This document shows positions 24,363 through 37,470 of a stretch of 64,000 bases of DNA, in pieces; the first letter of the stretch is position 1; every line of letters begins with the position of its first letter. The position numbers were made by a program, and so were the translations under genes. The notes under the pieces were generated by a model, which saw only the letters and a program-made list of their open reading frames with translations, had not been told where the DNA came from and searched no databases. Origin of the DNA: Cavia porcellus. Taxonomy: Eukaryota; Chordata; Mammalia; Rodentia; Caviidae. The stretch is from positions 30,574,767 through 30,638,766 of the forward strand of contig NW_026947509.1 in assembly GCF_034190915.1 (NCBI RefSeq), given 5' to 3'.

Positions 24363-27300
24363 GTAAAGCAGTCTGCCGTTGGCAGGCAGAGCAACCCAGC
24401 TTTCTGGGACCCACAGTGTTTGCTTCCACTTGGGCTGGGCCCTTGGAAGTCCACCCTCAGGAAGTCTGAAATGAAGTCTGTGCCCACCAAAGTCTCGGCT
24501 TTGCGATTCCGAGCTGGCAGGCTCCAGCAAGCACAACCCTGTTGGTGGTATCCCATCCACAATCGAGCCAGGGAGAACCGAGAAAGTGGTCCCCAGGTGG
24601 AGCCAGGGACTTTATTCAGAGCCCAACACCAGAGTGGGCCTGGCCATCCTCTTCTTCTTTGGCTTGGCCAGTTCCAAATTAGAACCCAAATGGGTCTGCT
24701 CCATCTGCCTGCTGTGTAAGTGAGGGAAGGGTTGCCAAAAAAAGCAGTCACCCCTGCATTTGCTGACTTGTTAGTTAATGGGGCGCTGCTCAGTCTGTCA
24801 TGTAGCCAGTTCCATAATAGCCCCAAGAGTTGTGGGGTGTAGAAGGTACCTCCCAAGGAGCCCTCTGTCAGAATGAGGATGAACGAGAGGCATCCAGAAC
24901 TCTCCATTTGCTGAGTGTTCAGGTCTAGGGATATTTTCTAGATTAAATAGTCCAAAGAAGCAATTGGACCTGGAGAAGACCTCTGCACAGCAATGATACC
25001 CTTTTAAGAAGGCAGAGCAGCACTTAGCAGAAATGAAGCAGAAAGCTCCACTCCTCGAGGAAGGACCTCCCAAAGCCTGCACAGCCTCTGTTTGGCTTCC
25101 CCTGAAAACAGCATTTCAGGGTTTCCAGCATTTCAGGGTTTAGTACCAAAAGCCAGGCACATGGTTTGGATTTTCCAGCCTTTGTAGCCTATAGTGTCTC
25201 CAGCCTGCAAACCAGCTTCCGAGACCAAGTTCTTTATCTGTAATATTTTATGTCCTGCCATGAGAAAAGAATAAAGGTCATCTCGTAAGACCAAAAGCAG
25301 CAATAGGAGACAAAGGAGGGGAGAATGAACCTCGAAGCTAAAAGTTTACATATTTGGCTCGATTTTAAATCATTTTTTTATTTCCCCTTTACATTAAATG
25401 CAACACACCAAAGGTCCTATTTTCTGTTTCCACACAACACTCCAGGCATGCAATCTTAGTTGGCCTTTGGATGACTTCTGTTTTCTTAAAGAACTCGGCA
25501 AAATAAATCTGTATTTCACCAGGTGTATCCACTCCTGAACCAACAGCTCAGGGACTTATGCCCAAACCTGCAACTTGGAAAAGGGGAAGAAAATATAAAA
25601 TCTCTCCTTTGTGAGCTGGCCTTGGGTTTCTGACAAGGCTGAGTTTGCTCTGGGTGGCTGGAGTCACCATCTCTGAAGGGCCTCTGGTCTCCAGTGTTAG
25701 CACCAGCCTGGCCTACTTTCTTCTCCTGAAGGGCTGCAGGCATATGTGTAGAGACAGTGGGCCTTGGGTTCAAATTGGGGACTCCCAGTTGAGCGCTTTC
25801 ACAGGCCACACTCATGGTGATGCCAGAGCTTGAGCCAAAATGCCAGGGGCGCCTGCTTTTGTACCCCAAGAGCACAGGCGCTCTTTTGTTCCTTTTGTTT
25901 GCTCTGTGGGCCTGATTTCACTTTCTAAGTCGAATCCAAGAGAGATGCTTCTGTTCCTCCAGAGAGTAAAAAATGGGCAGGAAACCATTGGACACATTGG
26001 GAAGACGAGCCCGGGGACGCGTGCTGCTAAGATAGTGTTGGCAGGCCATTCACCATCTCCAGTGATTTCAGAGTCTGTGTATTGGCTGAGGACAATTGTT
26101 TCATTGACTTCAGTCAATTCTGTTTCCTTTACACAGTATTTCTTAGCACCAGAATCACTCTAAAGACAGGTGTGGTGCAGAGAGCCTGGGGCCGGGAGTT
26201 AGAGACCCTGGATTTTGCTCATTCACTGATGTGTTTATTCAGCAACTGTGCGTTGAATATTTGGCACAGAGCCTCACCTGTAAAAGGTGTCTGCAGGACC
26301 CTGGGCCCAGGGGACCTTCACCCCACTTTCTGCAGATCCCTCTGTGCTGCATGATGATGGGAACCAGTCCAACTACCCCACGGAGTCCCATCTCCACCTC
26401 TGCGTGCCATGGTGGAGCCACACTCCCAGGCCTGATTACTGCACTATTAGCGGTACCTTGCAGTTTAGCTTTGGTCCCTGACCTCAGGCTCTTTCTGATG
26501 TGCTGCACAAGGGTTTGCACTCTTTGCACGCTTCCACACATGGCTCCAGTGATTTGCTTTTTCTGTGCAAGGTTGAACACATTCCTCAGGATGGGTGGGA
26601 ATACACTCAAAGCATTTACCTGGAGACCACCCAAGCCGGGACTAGATGAACATTCACAGAGTAGACCGTTTCCTCCCTTTTCCCCCAAGGAAGTTCTGCT
26701 TGTCTAGCAGTGCTATTTAAACCCCCGGAGAGCAAACATTTTTCCTCACACCCCCAGCTCTGACAAGGTTGCTTAGCTCAGCCATCCTTCCAACTTTGCA
26801 AGGCAAGACTGCAGTGTGGAGCTGCCTCCTAGATGGCTTCCTGTGTGCTCACCCACGGGCTGGGTCTGAGGCAGATCAGCCCCACCAGGGATCTCCGCTG
26901 TTTGCCTGTGAAATGCTCAGACTCAGAACAGAGCAAGGAAAGACGCAAGTCTTGGGCTCCATGGCACCCGTGTTCACCTCCTTCCCTGAGTGATGACCAC
27001 AAGCAGTCACCTAGAGAATTGTTTAGTGCAGGTTGCAGGGCCCACCCTGAAACTCTGAAACCAAAATACTCATTATGTACTCCCAGGAATCGCTTTTGTT
27101 TCAAATCCTTTTCAGTTGAGTATTCTTGTTAGAAAATGCTCTGAGTTCTTCATCATCACTGCAGGCTGTACTAGCTCCTCTGGCCAGCTGTCCAGTGTCT
27201 AGACAGGCAGGTCCTCCAGAGCTCTCAGAACCTGGCTCTTGCTTGGGATGCAGTGGGAATTTCCCATGATGCAGTTCAGCATTTCTTAGATGCATTTGGC

Positions 27301-28189
27301 TGCAGAGAGCACAGCAAGGAGTGATGCTCAGGACTGAGCTCAGCAGAAGTTTCTTCCCCCAAAGCCACCCAACCCTTAGCCAAGCTGCTCGCTGGGTGCA
27401 CCTGCTTCAGGGCCATTAAATGAGCACTGGTCTGCACCCCAAGAGCCTGGCATCAGGGAATTAAGTCAGGAGCAGGGAACTGGGAGCCAGGAGCCTCAGC
27501 TTCCAGGGCCAGTCATGAAGGGATGAGCAGCAGGTCCTCTACCAAATCTCCCAGGAAGATAAACATTCAGGGTCTGTGTGGCACGCTGACCTGAGCCCTG
27601 CAGACTTGACCAATGCCTGGAGTCATCCAATTATGGCTGCGCACTGGGGCCTGATGTGAGTTATTGGCCTCCCCAGCTCTGGGACTTTAGGGATCACCTG
27701 GAAAGGCTGTGCCTGTTCTCCAGGCATCACCGGGCAGGATGCTAACTCTGAGCATGATGAGGGGAGATCAGGGTGTAACAGTGCACTTGGGGAGCAGTAG
27801 AAATAACAGGGAGTCCTGCCCACTCTAGGCTACATATGGAAATTGATCCAAAAGAGAAGGAGAAAGGAAAATATGGAGTGGCAAACAGTGGGGTTAGTGG
27901 ATGGGAGTCAGGAATTTCTCTGGGCCCACCCTACCCATGGGGCTTCATGGAGGGCTGTGGCTAAACTGGGCTCTGGTCAGAGATTGTCCAGGCTAGTCAT
28001 CACTGAGAGAGGAGGTATCATGGACAGCAGGGAAAGTGCCAGATCCTGAAGCCACTCGGGACAAAGAGGCCACCAGGGCTCTGGGGAAAGAGGAGCTGTT
28101 GGGACATGAAGCCCCTGTCCCCCAACATCTGCACTGGTTCACAGCCTCAGAACTGGGATACTCGGGCAGGTACAACACCAATCACTCAT
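24363..28189. other. Intergenic stretch, nothing recognised
   Basis: About 3.8 kb of DNA without a supportable gene. Open frames of up to 183 codons occur but overlap on opposite strands. A possible L2-like scrap (GTGTTTATTCAGCAACTGTG) lies at about 26,231. Confidence 0.45.
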
Positions 28190-28850
28190 GTCACACATAC
28201 ACATAACCCTGTACAACAGGGATAGCACCTGCTACACACAACACACAGCCAACATACACACAGCACATTCGCCATGTGGGTCACACAAACTGTCCTATGA
28301 ACACACTGCATGTACTACATCCAAAAAACAAGTAACACCTACTACACGCAACACAATCTCCATACCACCCACTCCTACCCAGTACAACACAGGTCAGGTG
28401 CATGCCACACACTACACATACAGCACAAACAATGTGGAACACATAGTATATGCATAAACACATATAACACATTTTACATATATCCCACGTACACAACTCA
28501 TGCAAGCAACATGTAATGCATACTATATACACAGATGCCACACATAACATAACACACACAGCACAATCAGCACACACATTTCCTACATGGACACAGCACA
28601 CACACTACACATACTTTACACCACACACCACCTGCATACACACACAATGCATATCACACACACATATGCATACCACATCCTACACATACACCACATCCAT
28701 GTGCATGCAAATGTGCCCTATGCACATATCATGCAAATAGTATACCACACACATCTACACAACATGCACCAACCAGACATCATACACACCACACCACTTA
28801 CACACGCACTACACACCACACATGCCTGAATACTACACGTGTGACACACT
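28190..28850. repeat. Degenerate CA-rich, G-poor satellite-like tract
   Basis: About 660 bases made of irregular ACAC, ACAT and ACTACAC words with very few guanines on the plus strand. It is not a pure microsatellite. It reads as an old (CA)n or short minisatellite that has diverged. Open frames of repeating Thr-His occur on the plus strand only because of composition. Confidence 0.85.
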
Positions 28851-29704
28851 ATATAGACCCTTTGCAGACCAGGCCTTACACACAGAAGACTCACACCACG
28901 CATGTGGGCACAGGCTCATACAAAGCTTCCTGAGATGTTTGATGGTTCTGCCTCTGGACAGCCTGACAAGTCTCTGTCATCACTGTGACTCTCAGACACT
29001 GAGTGGCCTCCAGGAGCTGGCGGAAGCTCCCAGACTCACAGCTACCCGGTGGAGTGGAGAGGAGAGGTGCCCGGGTGGGTGGCGATATCTGTGAGGAGGA
29101 GGAGACCAGTGTGGACACATGGACCAAGAAGCACAGGTAAGAAGGCAGGGAAGCAGCACCTTGGTGCTGAGAGAGAGGTGGTGGTGACCAGCACAGGAAA
29201 GGTGAATGTTGATTTACACAAGACACCTGCCAGGGCTTCCCATGGGGAAGAGGAACTCGCTCATGCGGCCCCACCTCACGACCATGTCAGGTGGTGCCAG
29301 GCAAAAGACAGGAGCTTGGACATGAAGGATTAGGAAGCATGTCCAGGAGTGATGGGCTCATCTTCCCGATAGCCTGTGAGAGGGCAGTGCAGGCAATCGT
29401 ACAAGACTAGAAACGCATATGCACAGGTATGCACATCTGAGTGTGCTTATGTGTGTGTGCTTGTGTGCCCACCTTCTGCTCATCCTTTGCTCTGTACCTC
29501 CAAAGCTGTCATGAAATCTGAAGGCCTCCAGAGAGACAAACCAACAAGAAGCAGACCTCAGGCCACAGAGCCTGAAGAGCCCCAGCATCTTAGCAGCTGG
29601 TACCAGTAAGTGGATGAGACTTGATCCATCCACATGCATGCCGAAGCCAGCTCCTGCCAGCCAGTGGCTGCCCCTTCAGGACCCTTGTCAGTCAGTAATG
29701 AAAT
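28851..29704. other. Intergenic stretch, nothing recognised
   Basis: About 850 bases without a recognisable gene or repeat apart from a short TG-rich patch at about 29,430 to 29,468. Confidence 0.45.
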
Positions 29705-30120
29705 ACAGTGTATCAGTCAGCTTCCTGTCACAGGACACATTATCCAACATCCACAAAGGAGGAGAGGTTGAATTTGCTCACAGTCGCAGAGGGTTCAGTC
29801 CATGTTTGGCGGGCTCAAGTCAGGATCATGGTTGGCGGATCCAAGTCAGGATCATCATGGCAGATGGGCGTGCTCCAAGTCAGGAACATCATGGCAGACG
29901 GGCGTGACAAAGCTGCTTAGTCTATGCTGGCAGGAAAGTATGGCAAGGGAACAGGGCCAGAGAGGAGGGCACCAGGGACTTCCAAAGGTTGCACCTCCAT
30001 GAGCTACCCGAATACACCCAAAGGTATACTTTACTAATCGCTTGGCCACTCCCAAGCCAATCAACCTGACATAGTTAAGGTTAACCCTCATAGACCACCT
30101 TTATTAAAACTTAACCCATA
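29705..30120 (-). mobile_element. MaLR-like LTR with internal duplication
   Basis: The opening GTATCAGTCAGCTTCCTGTC followed by GGAGGAGAGGTTGAATTTGC, TTTGCTCACAGTCGCAGAGG and TTCAGTCCATG is the reverse-strand start of a MaLR-type LTR. Inside it, a 34-base unit beginning TCCAAGTCAGG is present twice in tandem (29,840-29,873 and 29,874-29,907). Edges are approximate. Confidence 0.5.
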
Positions 30121-30442
30121 TAAACACGGCTAAATAAATTGTCTTAAAAGCAAAGATGAGTACTCTGACTCTACACTTCATAGCTGTGTTGTTCAGCCAC
30201 TCTGCCATATTCTATGTTCTTCAGAGGCTTTGCATCCACAGGGATGCCAGGCAGTGAGAGCCTCCGTATCACTACCCAGCCCTGCATTCAGTGTCACCTT
30301 GTAGGTGCCCTGGAAGCAGCCCAGCTGCAGGTATATACACATGAGAAGCACCAAACTCTACACACCAGGGCTTTTGTTTTTCTTCCATAGAGCCAATTGC
30401 TAACAATTTTCCTGCATTCCACCATACAAAACTAAAGACACT

Positions 30443-30625
30443 GTAGTACTGGGGACTGAACTCCAGGCCTGTGTGCTGAGCTATACCCTCGGACTTTTTC
30501 ACTTTTTTATTGAGAGACAGAGACTCACTAAGTTGGTAAGTTGCCCCGGCTGGGCATGAACTTTCATCCCTCCTGCCTCAGTTTCCCAGAGTGCTGGAAT
30601 GTGTGCCACCACATTTGGCTAAGAC
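30443..30625 (-). mobile_element. B1-dID type SINE
   Basis: Plus-strand order is GTACTGGGGACTGAACTCCA, then GAGCTATACCCTCGG (reverse of the ID part), then TTGAGAGACAGAGACTCACT, TTGCCCCGGCTGGGCATGAA, CCTGCCTCAGTTTCCCAGAG and GTGCCACCACATTTGGCT (reverse of the B1 part). It is the same composite family as the other copies. Confidence 0.8.
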
Positions 30626-30854
30626 ATAATGATTATGGAGATCCTGGTAAGGTACAGTGAGTCCCACCTGACATCACAGTCAGAAGATGTCCCTGACCTA
30701 CCAGACCAAACACAGGAAACTTGTGAAGAATCCATGTATACAGCACATGGATGTGTCCCTTCTATTGCTGACTGAATTCAAGAATGTAAGTGCAGGGCCA
30801 GGCACAGTAAATGTCCCTGTATCATTGCTTATTCCCTGTCTGTTATGCTTGTGT

Positions 30855-31040
30855 CTCCCAGTCCCATTCATATGTTGAATCCCCAATCCTCAGAGTGACA
30901 GCACTTAGAGATGGACATCTATGGAAGAAACTGAGGTTAAATCAGGTCATGAGGGTGGGGCCCTGATCCAGTAGGATTATTATCCTTATAAGAAAAGACT
31001 CTGAAGAGACAGAGAGGAAGGAAAGGGGATAAGAAAGGAA
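30855..31040 (+). mobile_element. 5' part of a MaLR-like LTR
   Basis: CATATGTTGAATCCCCAATC, then GGTTAAATCAGGTCATGAGG, GTGGGGCCCTGATCCAGTAG and TATCCTTATAAGAAAAGAC are the conserved words of this LTR family in forward order. Confidence 0.6.
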
Positions 31041-32094
31041 TTGAGGTGTGTTAGGTGTATGTACCAACTTCCCAGTGGGAAGGTCATCATTATGTACTAC
31101 AAATAGGGACTAATAATAAAAATTGAAAAACGAAACATGCAAGAGAGCCAGGGAGAGAGAGAGACTGGAAATTCTGGGCTGGAAACTGCTCAGTGGCTTG
31201 GGCGTCACCAAGCTCCCATCAGGCTCACTTTCCTGGATGCTGGGCCAGAAGTCATGCCTGACTCAGGTCACAGCTCTGGTGCCATGTCCTCATAAACAAT
31301 CAGAGCTTTGTCTACCCTCAAGGAAAGAAGGAAACACAACCTGACCACTGCCCCCTTTCAAGTGAGGAGGATCCCCTGGGAGTCCAGAGTTTTGGGCAGC
31401 TTCCTTCATTGCTGAGAGCAGGGGACAAGGTCCCCGGTTGAGCTGGAAAATGCTGTGGCTGGTCTGTCCACTCCAACCAGCCCAACTTCCTTGTCCTGAG
31501 CCCCAGGCTCTGACTCAGAGTGGGAGTGGCCATACCAAACTTTGAGTCCCAGGTCACAATAAGCTCCTGCCACACAACGGTTAATCGCGCTGGTGTCCAT
31601 TATCATCAGACCACTGCTGAGAGGTCTTTGCTTTTCTTTTCAGCATCTGGTCTGAAAAGTGACCATGTCCGGGGAGCAGAGGCCTGCATGGTCCCATTTT
31701 TTGTCTCCTGCCCATCCTGGCCACCGTAGGAGGACGCCTTCTTTGTCATCCTTCCCGGTTCCTCTGTCCCAAGGACCTCTCCTTCCTCCAGGGCCCAACT
31801 TCTGGCGTCCTTCTCGCCTCTTGCCCATGGTGATCTCTCTGCATCTCACTGTCCATCTCCCCTTCTAGGCTAGGAGCATCCAAAAACAAAAAAAAAAAGG
31901 GAAACAGCGAGGCCTGGCCATCTCTGACATTTCAATGACAAGCATGGTGCATGGTGCATGATGGGCACTCTGTGCAATAGTTCAACCAACAATTGAATGG
32001 TGTGTGGATGGATGAATAAATTAACAAGAGCAAGTGTGGAATAAATCGCTGAGAAAGACATTCATCACCATACAGCTAGGCAACAGGCGACTTT
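31041..32094. other. Intergenic stretch, nothing firm
   Basis: No exon recognised. A possible L2-like scrap with GAATGGTGTGTGGATGGATG lies at about 31,995 to 32,040. Confidence 0.4.
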
Positions 32095-32720
32095 TCATTG
32101 ACACTTGAGACTCCACACGAAATTCAAATTCTCATTACAGTACAGCACAGCACACAACCTGAGACTTTTACAAGGGCTCTGAGAAATGCGACCGTGGAGA
32201 GACCTTTCATGGGTCCCGTTCTTCCTATTGATCAGGGCCCCGAGAAAGGGGCTGAAAAGATTAGCTTCAAACGCTTTCGTGTGAAAGGCTAAAAGGAAGC
32301 AAATTCTGCACGGCTTGCTGAAGCCAAGCTTTTCAGATATGCCACGGCCACCGTCACGACATGCCTGCTGCCCACCACATGGCGTGTTGCCGTGCCAACG
32401 CACATTCTGAGTCACCCAAGCAGATTTAATGCCATCGCCGCCACGACCTTCCCTTTGCCTCTTTTCGTGAGATGGTTAAAGGGAAGATTCTGACCCACCT
32501 AAGAAATCGTTCTAATCAGTTTTGTTCCGGAAATAACTATGGAAATTCTGCTGCTTCGCTTCTGCCGCCTGTGCACATTAGAGGGTGACAAGCGTCGGAT
32601 AAGGTCTCCGATTCTCCCCAGCCCGTGGGGGAACCGCATGATTGGCAGCCGTTCCCAATCACACAGGGAAGGGCTGAGACATAAGCATATGAAAAGCTCA
32701 CGGGAACGAAGCCGCGAAAA
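32095..32720. other. CpG-containing unique block, candidate conserved element
   Basis: This 600-base block is free of recognisable repeats and retains an unusual number of CpGs for intergenic DNA without being a CpG island. AT-rich and CpG-bearing words alternate (for example AACGCTTTCGTGTGAAAGG and GACAAGCGTCGGATAAGG). No splice-bounded reading frame is evident. It may be a regulatory element; this is inference from texture only. Confidence 0.3.
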
Positions 32721-33700
32721 TGAGAAAAACTTCAAAATGGAGCTTCCCTCTACATCTGCCACACACATAATCACATGTTCCTCCTTCTGGAGTCCTGGTC
32801 CCACGGTCATTAATCTCGGAGGTTGGAGGGCATGCCCTTGGGAAAAGCAGGCAAGGTCACACAGATGGTGTCTTGTGGCCAAACCCAGGGGAGCAGATGA
32901 TGGCACGTGGAGACATCAACAAACCTGGAAAGTGACGGTGTCACCAACAACACATCAGTTAAACACGGAGTGATGGGAGAAGGGGACATGGTAGATTTTT
33001 GTAAACATTTATGCACCCTATTTGGGCTTCAAATCATGTCAGGATCATTCTTTTATCGGTTCACTTAACCACATTGATCTGCACCCATGCTATTTCTTTA
33101 CCTTTGCAGTGGCCCTTCAGTGATTGTGGGACAGTAGATTTGAGGGTGAGGAGACAGAGACTCACAGAAGAAATATTGCCAACCTTCCTGAACTAATGAG
33201 AAGCATTGGATCTAGCACCCTGGCTCGGTGCCGACCTGTCCACGGCGGTGGGATATATTGAATGAGATATTTTAAATATTAACATGATGTTTGAATATCC
33301 TCAGTGCGCATTACATGTCTACTAGCATTTAATTTATGTGCACACTCGGCAAATTTCACAAGTTCAGGAGTTTTCCACTCCTTTTCCACAAGTACAACTT
33401 TTATATAAACTGCAGCTGCATCAGACTCATGTATCTGCAATGCCTCCAGGCACAGTGGAAACATCCGCATGGCCCTGCACATGGACTGGCTGCACACAAC
33501 GCCCCAGTTAGCCAGCTCGAGCCCTGCAGAGCTGAGGGGAAGAAAAGGAGGAGCAGAACCTGGAGGAGCCTCTTGGACACTTGGGTACTGTTTCCGGGTA
33601 CCCTAGGATTGTCGAAGCACCCTGCTCAGGCCATGACTAGCATCCAGAAGCCTTGAGTTGTATATGTGTGTGTGCATGTGTGTGCACAAACATGTGTGTA
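32721..33700. other. Intergenic stretch, nothing recognised
   Basis: About 980 bases with no clear gene or repeat; a short TG-rich patch precedes the SINE at 33,701. Confidence 0.4.
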
Positions 33701-33882
33701 ATACTGAACACTGAACCCAGGATCTTCACACTGAGCAGCATCCCCAGCCCTTTTTTGTATTTTATTCGAGATGGGGTATTGCCAAGTCATTCCATGGCCC
33801 AGGCTGGGCCCTCATTAGCTATCCTGCTGCCTCAGCCTTCCGGAGTGCTGGGATCACAGGTGTGCACCACCACACCTAGTCT
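33701..33882 (-). mobile_element. B1-dID type SINE
   Basis: Reverse ID part (ACACTGAACCCAGGATCTTC, GAGCAGCATCCCCAGCCC) then reverse B1 part (TTCGAGATGGGGTATTGCC, GCCTCAGCCTTCCGGAGTGC, TGGGATCACAGGTGTGCACC, ACCACACCTAGTC). Confidence 0.85.
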
Positions 33883-36800
33883 TCCGGGTTTATCCCAGGT
33901 CAAGGTGTCTCCACCTCAACTAGTTTGATGCCTGAGGACCAGTAACACTTTGATGAAGGATGGTCTTGTGCTGTGGCCTCCACCCAGTAGACGCCAGTTG
34001 CACCCACCCCCACCCTAAGTTGTGACAACCATAAATGACTCCCTCCACACATTGTCAACTCTCTCATGGGGCCAAGTCACCCCAGGCTAGGACCTCTGTC
34101 TGGGGCAGTGTGCCAGGCTTATTACTCCCCACCCAGAGGCAGGTACTCCTACTGCCTACCCTGTTGCTCTGGAATGCATTGTTTGTTCTGAAGAATTCAG
34201 ACTCTGCCCTGAGAGTCCAGGGAGACATAGCTGCCACACTTGATCAACACAAAGTGAGCCCAGGGTGCCAGATAAGCCCGCTGCTGGTATGGGAGCATTT
34301 GCACCTTGAAGTGGTTCTATAGACCAAAAACTATCAGAAACTGAGGTTTAGCACAGCCAAAGTGTTTCCCCATTTCCTGGACAGAACAGGGCAGGGCAGG
34401 GCAGGACAGGGTAGGAGAAGACAGTGACAGCTCCTTGGGCTACACCCCAAGGCCCGAGCCACCTAGACAGCAGCCCTCAATCTGCAGGTCCTGGTGATCC
34501 CCAAGACCATCCCAGACATGACCTCCATTTGTGCGTGTTAACTATGCAGTGGTAGTGAGTCTGGGATGTGCATGTCTGTGCAATGCATGTGACTGGCATG
34601 AGACGAGCACACTGTCTTAGAAGGGCTGGCACAGGAGCCAGCTCAGTTCAGCCTTCCCCAAAGCCCATAAGCATGGCAGACCTTGATCGTGTGCAGGTGA
34701 GCGGGTTCCCCACGAGACCCTGCTCAGTTCAGTTGCAGCACCAAGCATCTTGAGCCAGCAGGGTCCAGGCAGGTCCTACAGAGCTGTGCACTACCTGGAT
34801 GGGTGATCCAGGATGAGTGGTTTATAATATGGGCTGATCTGCTCCACCCCACCTGGAGCCTTCTCCCTCAAAGGACTAAAAGCTAACAGATAAACATCAG
34901 TAAACACCCCTAGGGCTCAGAAGCTAAATGTGGCCCTCCAGGAGGCACCCATGGGAGCCCGGCTGCTCTCAATGGGTCTTCCCAGCTGGTTTACAGCTCC
35001 ACGTGTGCCCCCTGAGCTTTGAGAAACCTGTGCTTGCTGAGACAGGAAGTCTCCTGAATCCAATAATTACAGCCAGCGTCCCCAGGGAAGAAGCCAAATA
35101 AGGCAAAATTCCCTATTCTTGAAAAGCAGGTTGCACCCCTGAGCAGCTGCCCCTCAAACTGATCCAGAGAAGCCAAGTCAAAGTGCAGTGTTTGCAGTTG
35201 CCTGTCAGATGTGAGCACACTACGAGGCTGCTCAGAGCCCCAAAGGCCAGCAGTGGCTTGTGGATCTGAGTCCCTGGTGCTCAGAGGATCCCACTTCCAG
35301 CATCCCCCAGGGTACATCCTTCTTCACTTGTAGGATAGGATCCTGGGGTAGAAGAGAAAAAGTTGCTTATACCTCAAGCCAGGCCACCAACGGCTGGAGG
35401 GCTATGACATCTCACCCATGAGAAAGGACTCTAGGGCTTAGGGTGGCATGAGGCTCTGGAAAGTGGCACTAAAAAAGCAAAGCACACTCCAAGGTCCTGC
35501 CCCATGTCTGGGCTTCAGATAGCCCCCTCCTGGGGTCCAAAGACCATTGGAGGCTGATGCTCTCTGATGTTCCTCTCCGCCTCAGGAGGCCAGCTGGGCT
35601 TTTAAAGCTCTGCCCACCAGAAAGATGCCTAAAGAATGAGCCTAGGGTGGAGGAATTTCAGGCCTTCGGGTTTCTAGACTCCAGGATAACCAGAGACCTT
35701 CTGTTGGTCCCTTTCTCCAAGCCCCACTCCAAACCTACACCATGCACTCACCTCTTCCATCTCCTCCAAATCCACATCCCTAGGATAGAACCATAGTTTT
35801 TCCATACTAAGGGATGCACCCTCTCCTTGCTGTATATTCTGCACCCCAGCTTGGGCCTCTGTTCTCCCACCCCATTGCTCCAAGACAGGATGCTTCAGCC
35901 AAAATCAAAGAGAAGATTTTCAAAATCAAAAATCAAAAGAGAAGACCTCAGTCTGAAGGTAACTGGGGACCACTCAGCAGGTCTTGGCGTATAGGTAGGG
36001 CAATGAAGGGGGTTTCTAGAAGCAATAGAAAGCACTTAGTTGCTAGAACATCTCCAGAATGAGGATGAGAGGCTGCAAACTGAAAACAGCAGACTCCAGA
36101 GATGTTGCAGGGGCTTGAGGCAGTGGACTCACTGTACCTGGGCCCATAAGGAGACTGGAAAATCCCCCTAAAAGATTTGGGCTGGTGAATCTAGATTCCA
36201 CACAGTGTTCATGCCCTACTGAACTCTATGTGCCTTGCTGTGGAATAGCTGAGTGACCACAACAAGCAAGAGAGATGAGAAAGCAAAGAAGCAGGCCCTC
36301 CAGAACCCCAGCATCTCACATTGCAAGGGACAGCAGCTGGGGCTGCTCTAAATGGGTCCACACAGGAGGCCTGCGTGAGGACCAACAAGTAGCAGATACC
36401 CACCCGCCCCAGGCAGTATCTCGCCTGGAACTCCAGGAGGATGAGGGGTCCTACACTGACTCTGCTGGAGTCACATGTGGAGTGCATAGATGTGGAGTGC
36501 ATATCTATGGCACACAGAAGCTTGGAGACTGTGACTTACCCCACACAACCCTTCCCTAGCTTGAACTGACTGTTAGTGTTTCTGCCTGGCCCTGAATCAC
36601 CAGACCCTTCAGAGCTCGAGCAGAGTCCAATTATCAAGAACACACACTGGGTACTAATCATTGCAGCTTCTGATGCTCTTCCTACTTTCCCCAGTCCTGG
36701 TCTTTTTGCCTGTTGTGAGGATAGTACCCCACTTTCTACACCACTGTTATCCGAGGTCTCAGTGTACAGGTGTCCTGACCCAAGGATGGGTATGCACAGG

Positions 36801-37190
36801 TGTAAGTCTAAGCTGCAGCCTGGTGTGCAGCCCTTTGCAGGGCACAGACGCTGCCCTGCAGCCAGAAGGTCTGTGGGCCCTGGGGACTTCTGGGGCTGTC
36901 AGCTGTGGGTTTGTGGGTGACCCCAAGTGCATGGGGTTTTCCTGTAGCACAGATCTTTCCCAAGATCTCAGGTGAGATGGTTCTCTTCTGAGTTGGGGGT
37001 GGAAAGAGCACTGTTGAGAGCCGACCCTTCTCTGACCCTGCCCAGGTACCCTGTGTGCTGGCCACCATCCTTTCTGTGGTCCCATGCACAGTGGGTGAGG
37101 GCAGTTGCCAGCTAAGCTCAGGAGCTCTTCCAAACTCCTAATGAGGAAGCAGGTTGATCAGGTGACATGCTGACCAGGACGTGCCTCCTT
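33883..37190. other. Intergenic stretch, nothing recognised
   Basis: About 3.3 kb downstream of ACKR3 without a supported gene. A short imperfect (GGGCA)n tract is at 34,384 to 34,412. Open frames here are short and overlap on both strands. Confidence 0.45.
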
Positions 37191-37199
37191 GTGTGGCCA

Positions 37200-37470
37200 C
37201 CCCAAACGGGTGGCCTCCTGTGTCCATGGTTTTACTTCCTGTAGATTTGGTCCACAGTCTGAAAATGCTAACTGGAAAATTCCAGAAATTATTCATCAAT
37301 TTTAAATAACACGTTCTATTTTAGTTTTAGCTATCACTGTTTTCCCACCGTGTCTAATTTATAAACTAAAACAGGTACATGTGTGCAGGAACGGTCATGT
37401 GCAAAGGTCCATTCTTTCCAAGGTTCCAGGCATCCGCAGGAGGCCTTGGGCCACATCCACGATGAACACG
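37200..37470 (+). mobile_element. Tigger-type DNA transposon remnant
   Basis: The words GGTTTTACTTCCTGTAG, TGAAAATGCTAACTGGAAAA with TTCCAGAAATTATTCAT, GTGTCTAATTTATAAACTAA and GGTTCCAGGCATCCGCAGGA occur in the order seen at the two ends of Tigger-family (Tc1/mariner-like) elements. The transposase region is absent. It is an internally deleted, decayed copy lying about 350 bases beyond the ACKR3 poly(A) site. Confidence 0.55.

Noticed and set aside
28188..28829. Thr/His-rich open frames in the CA-rich tract
   Set aside because: Pure product of low-complexity sequence lacking G on the plus strand.
28190..28850. CRISPR-like or ordered repeat array
   Set aside because: The tract has no fixed repeat unit or spacers, and the window is clearly mammalian.
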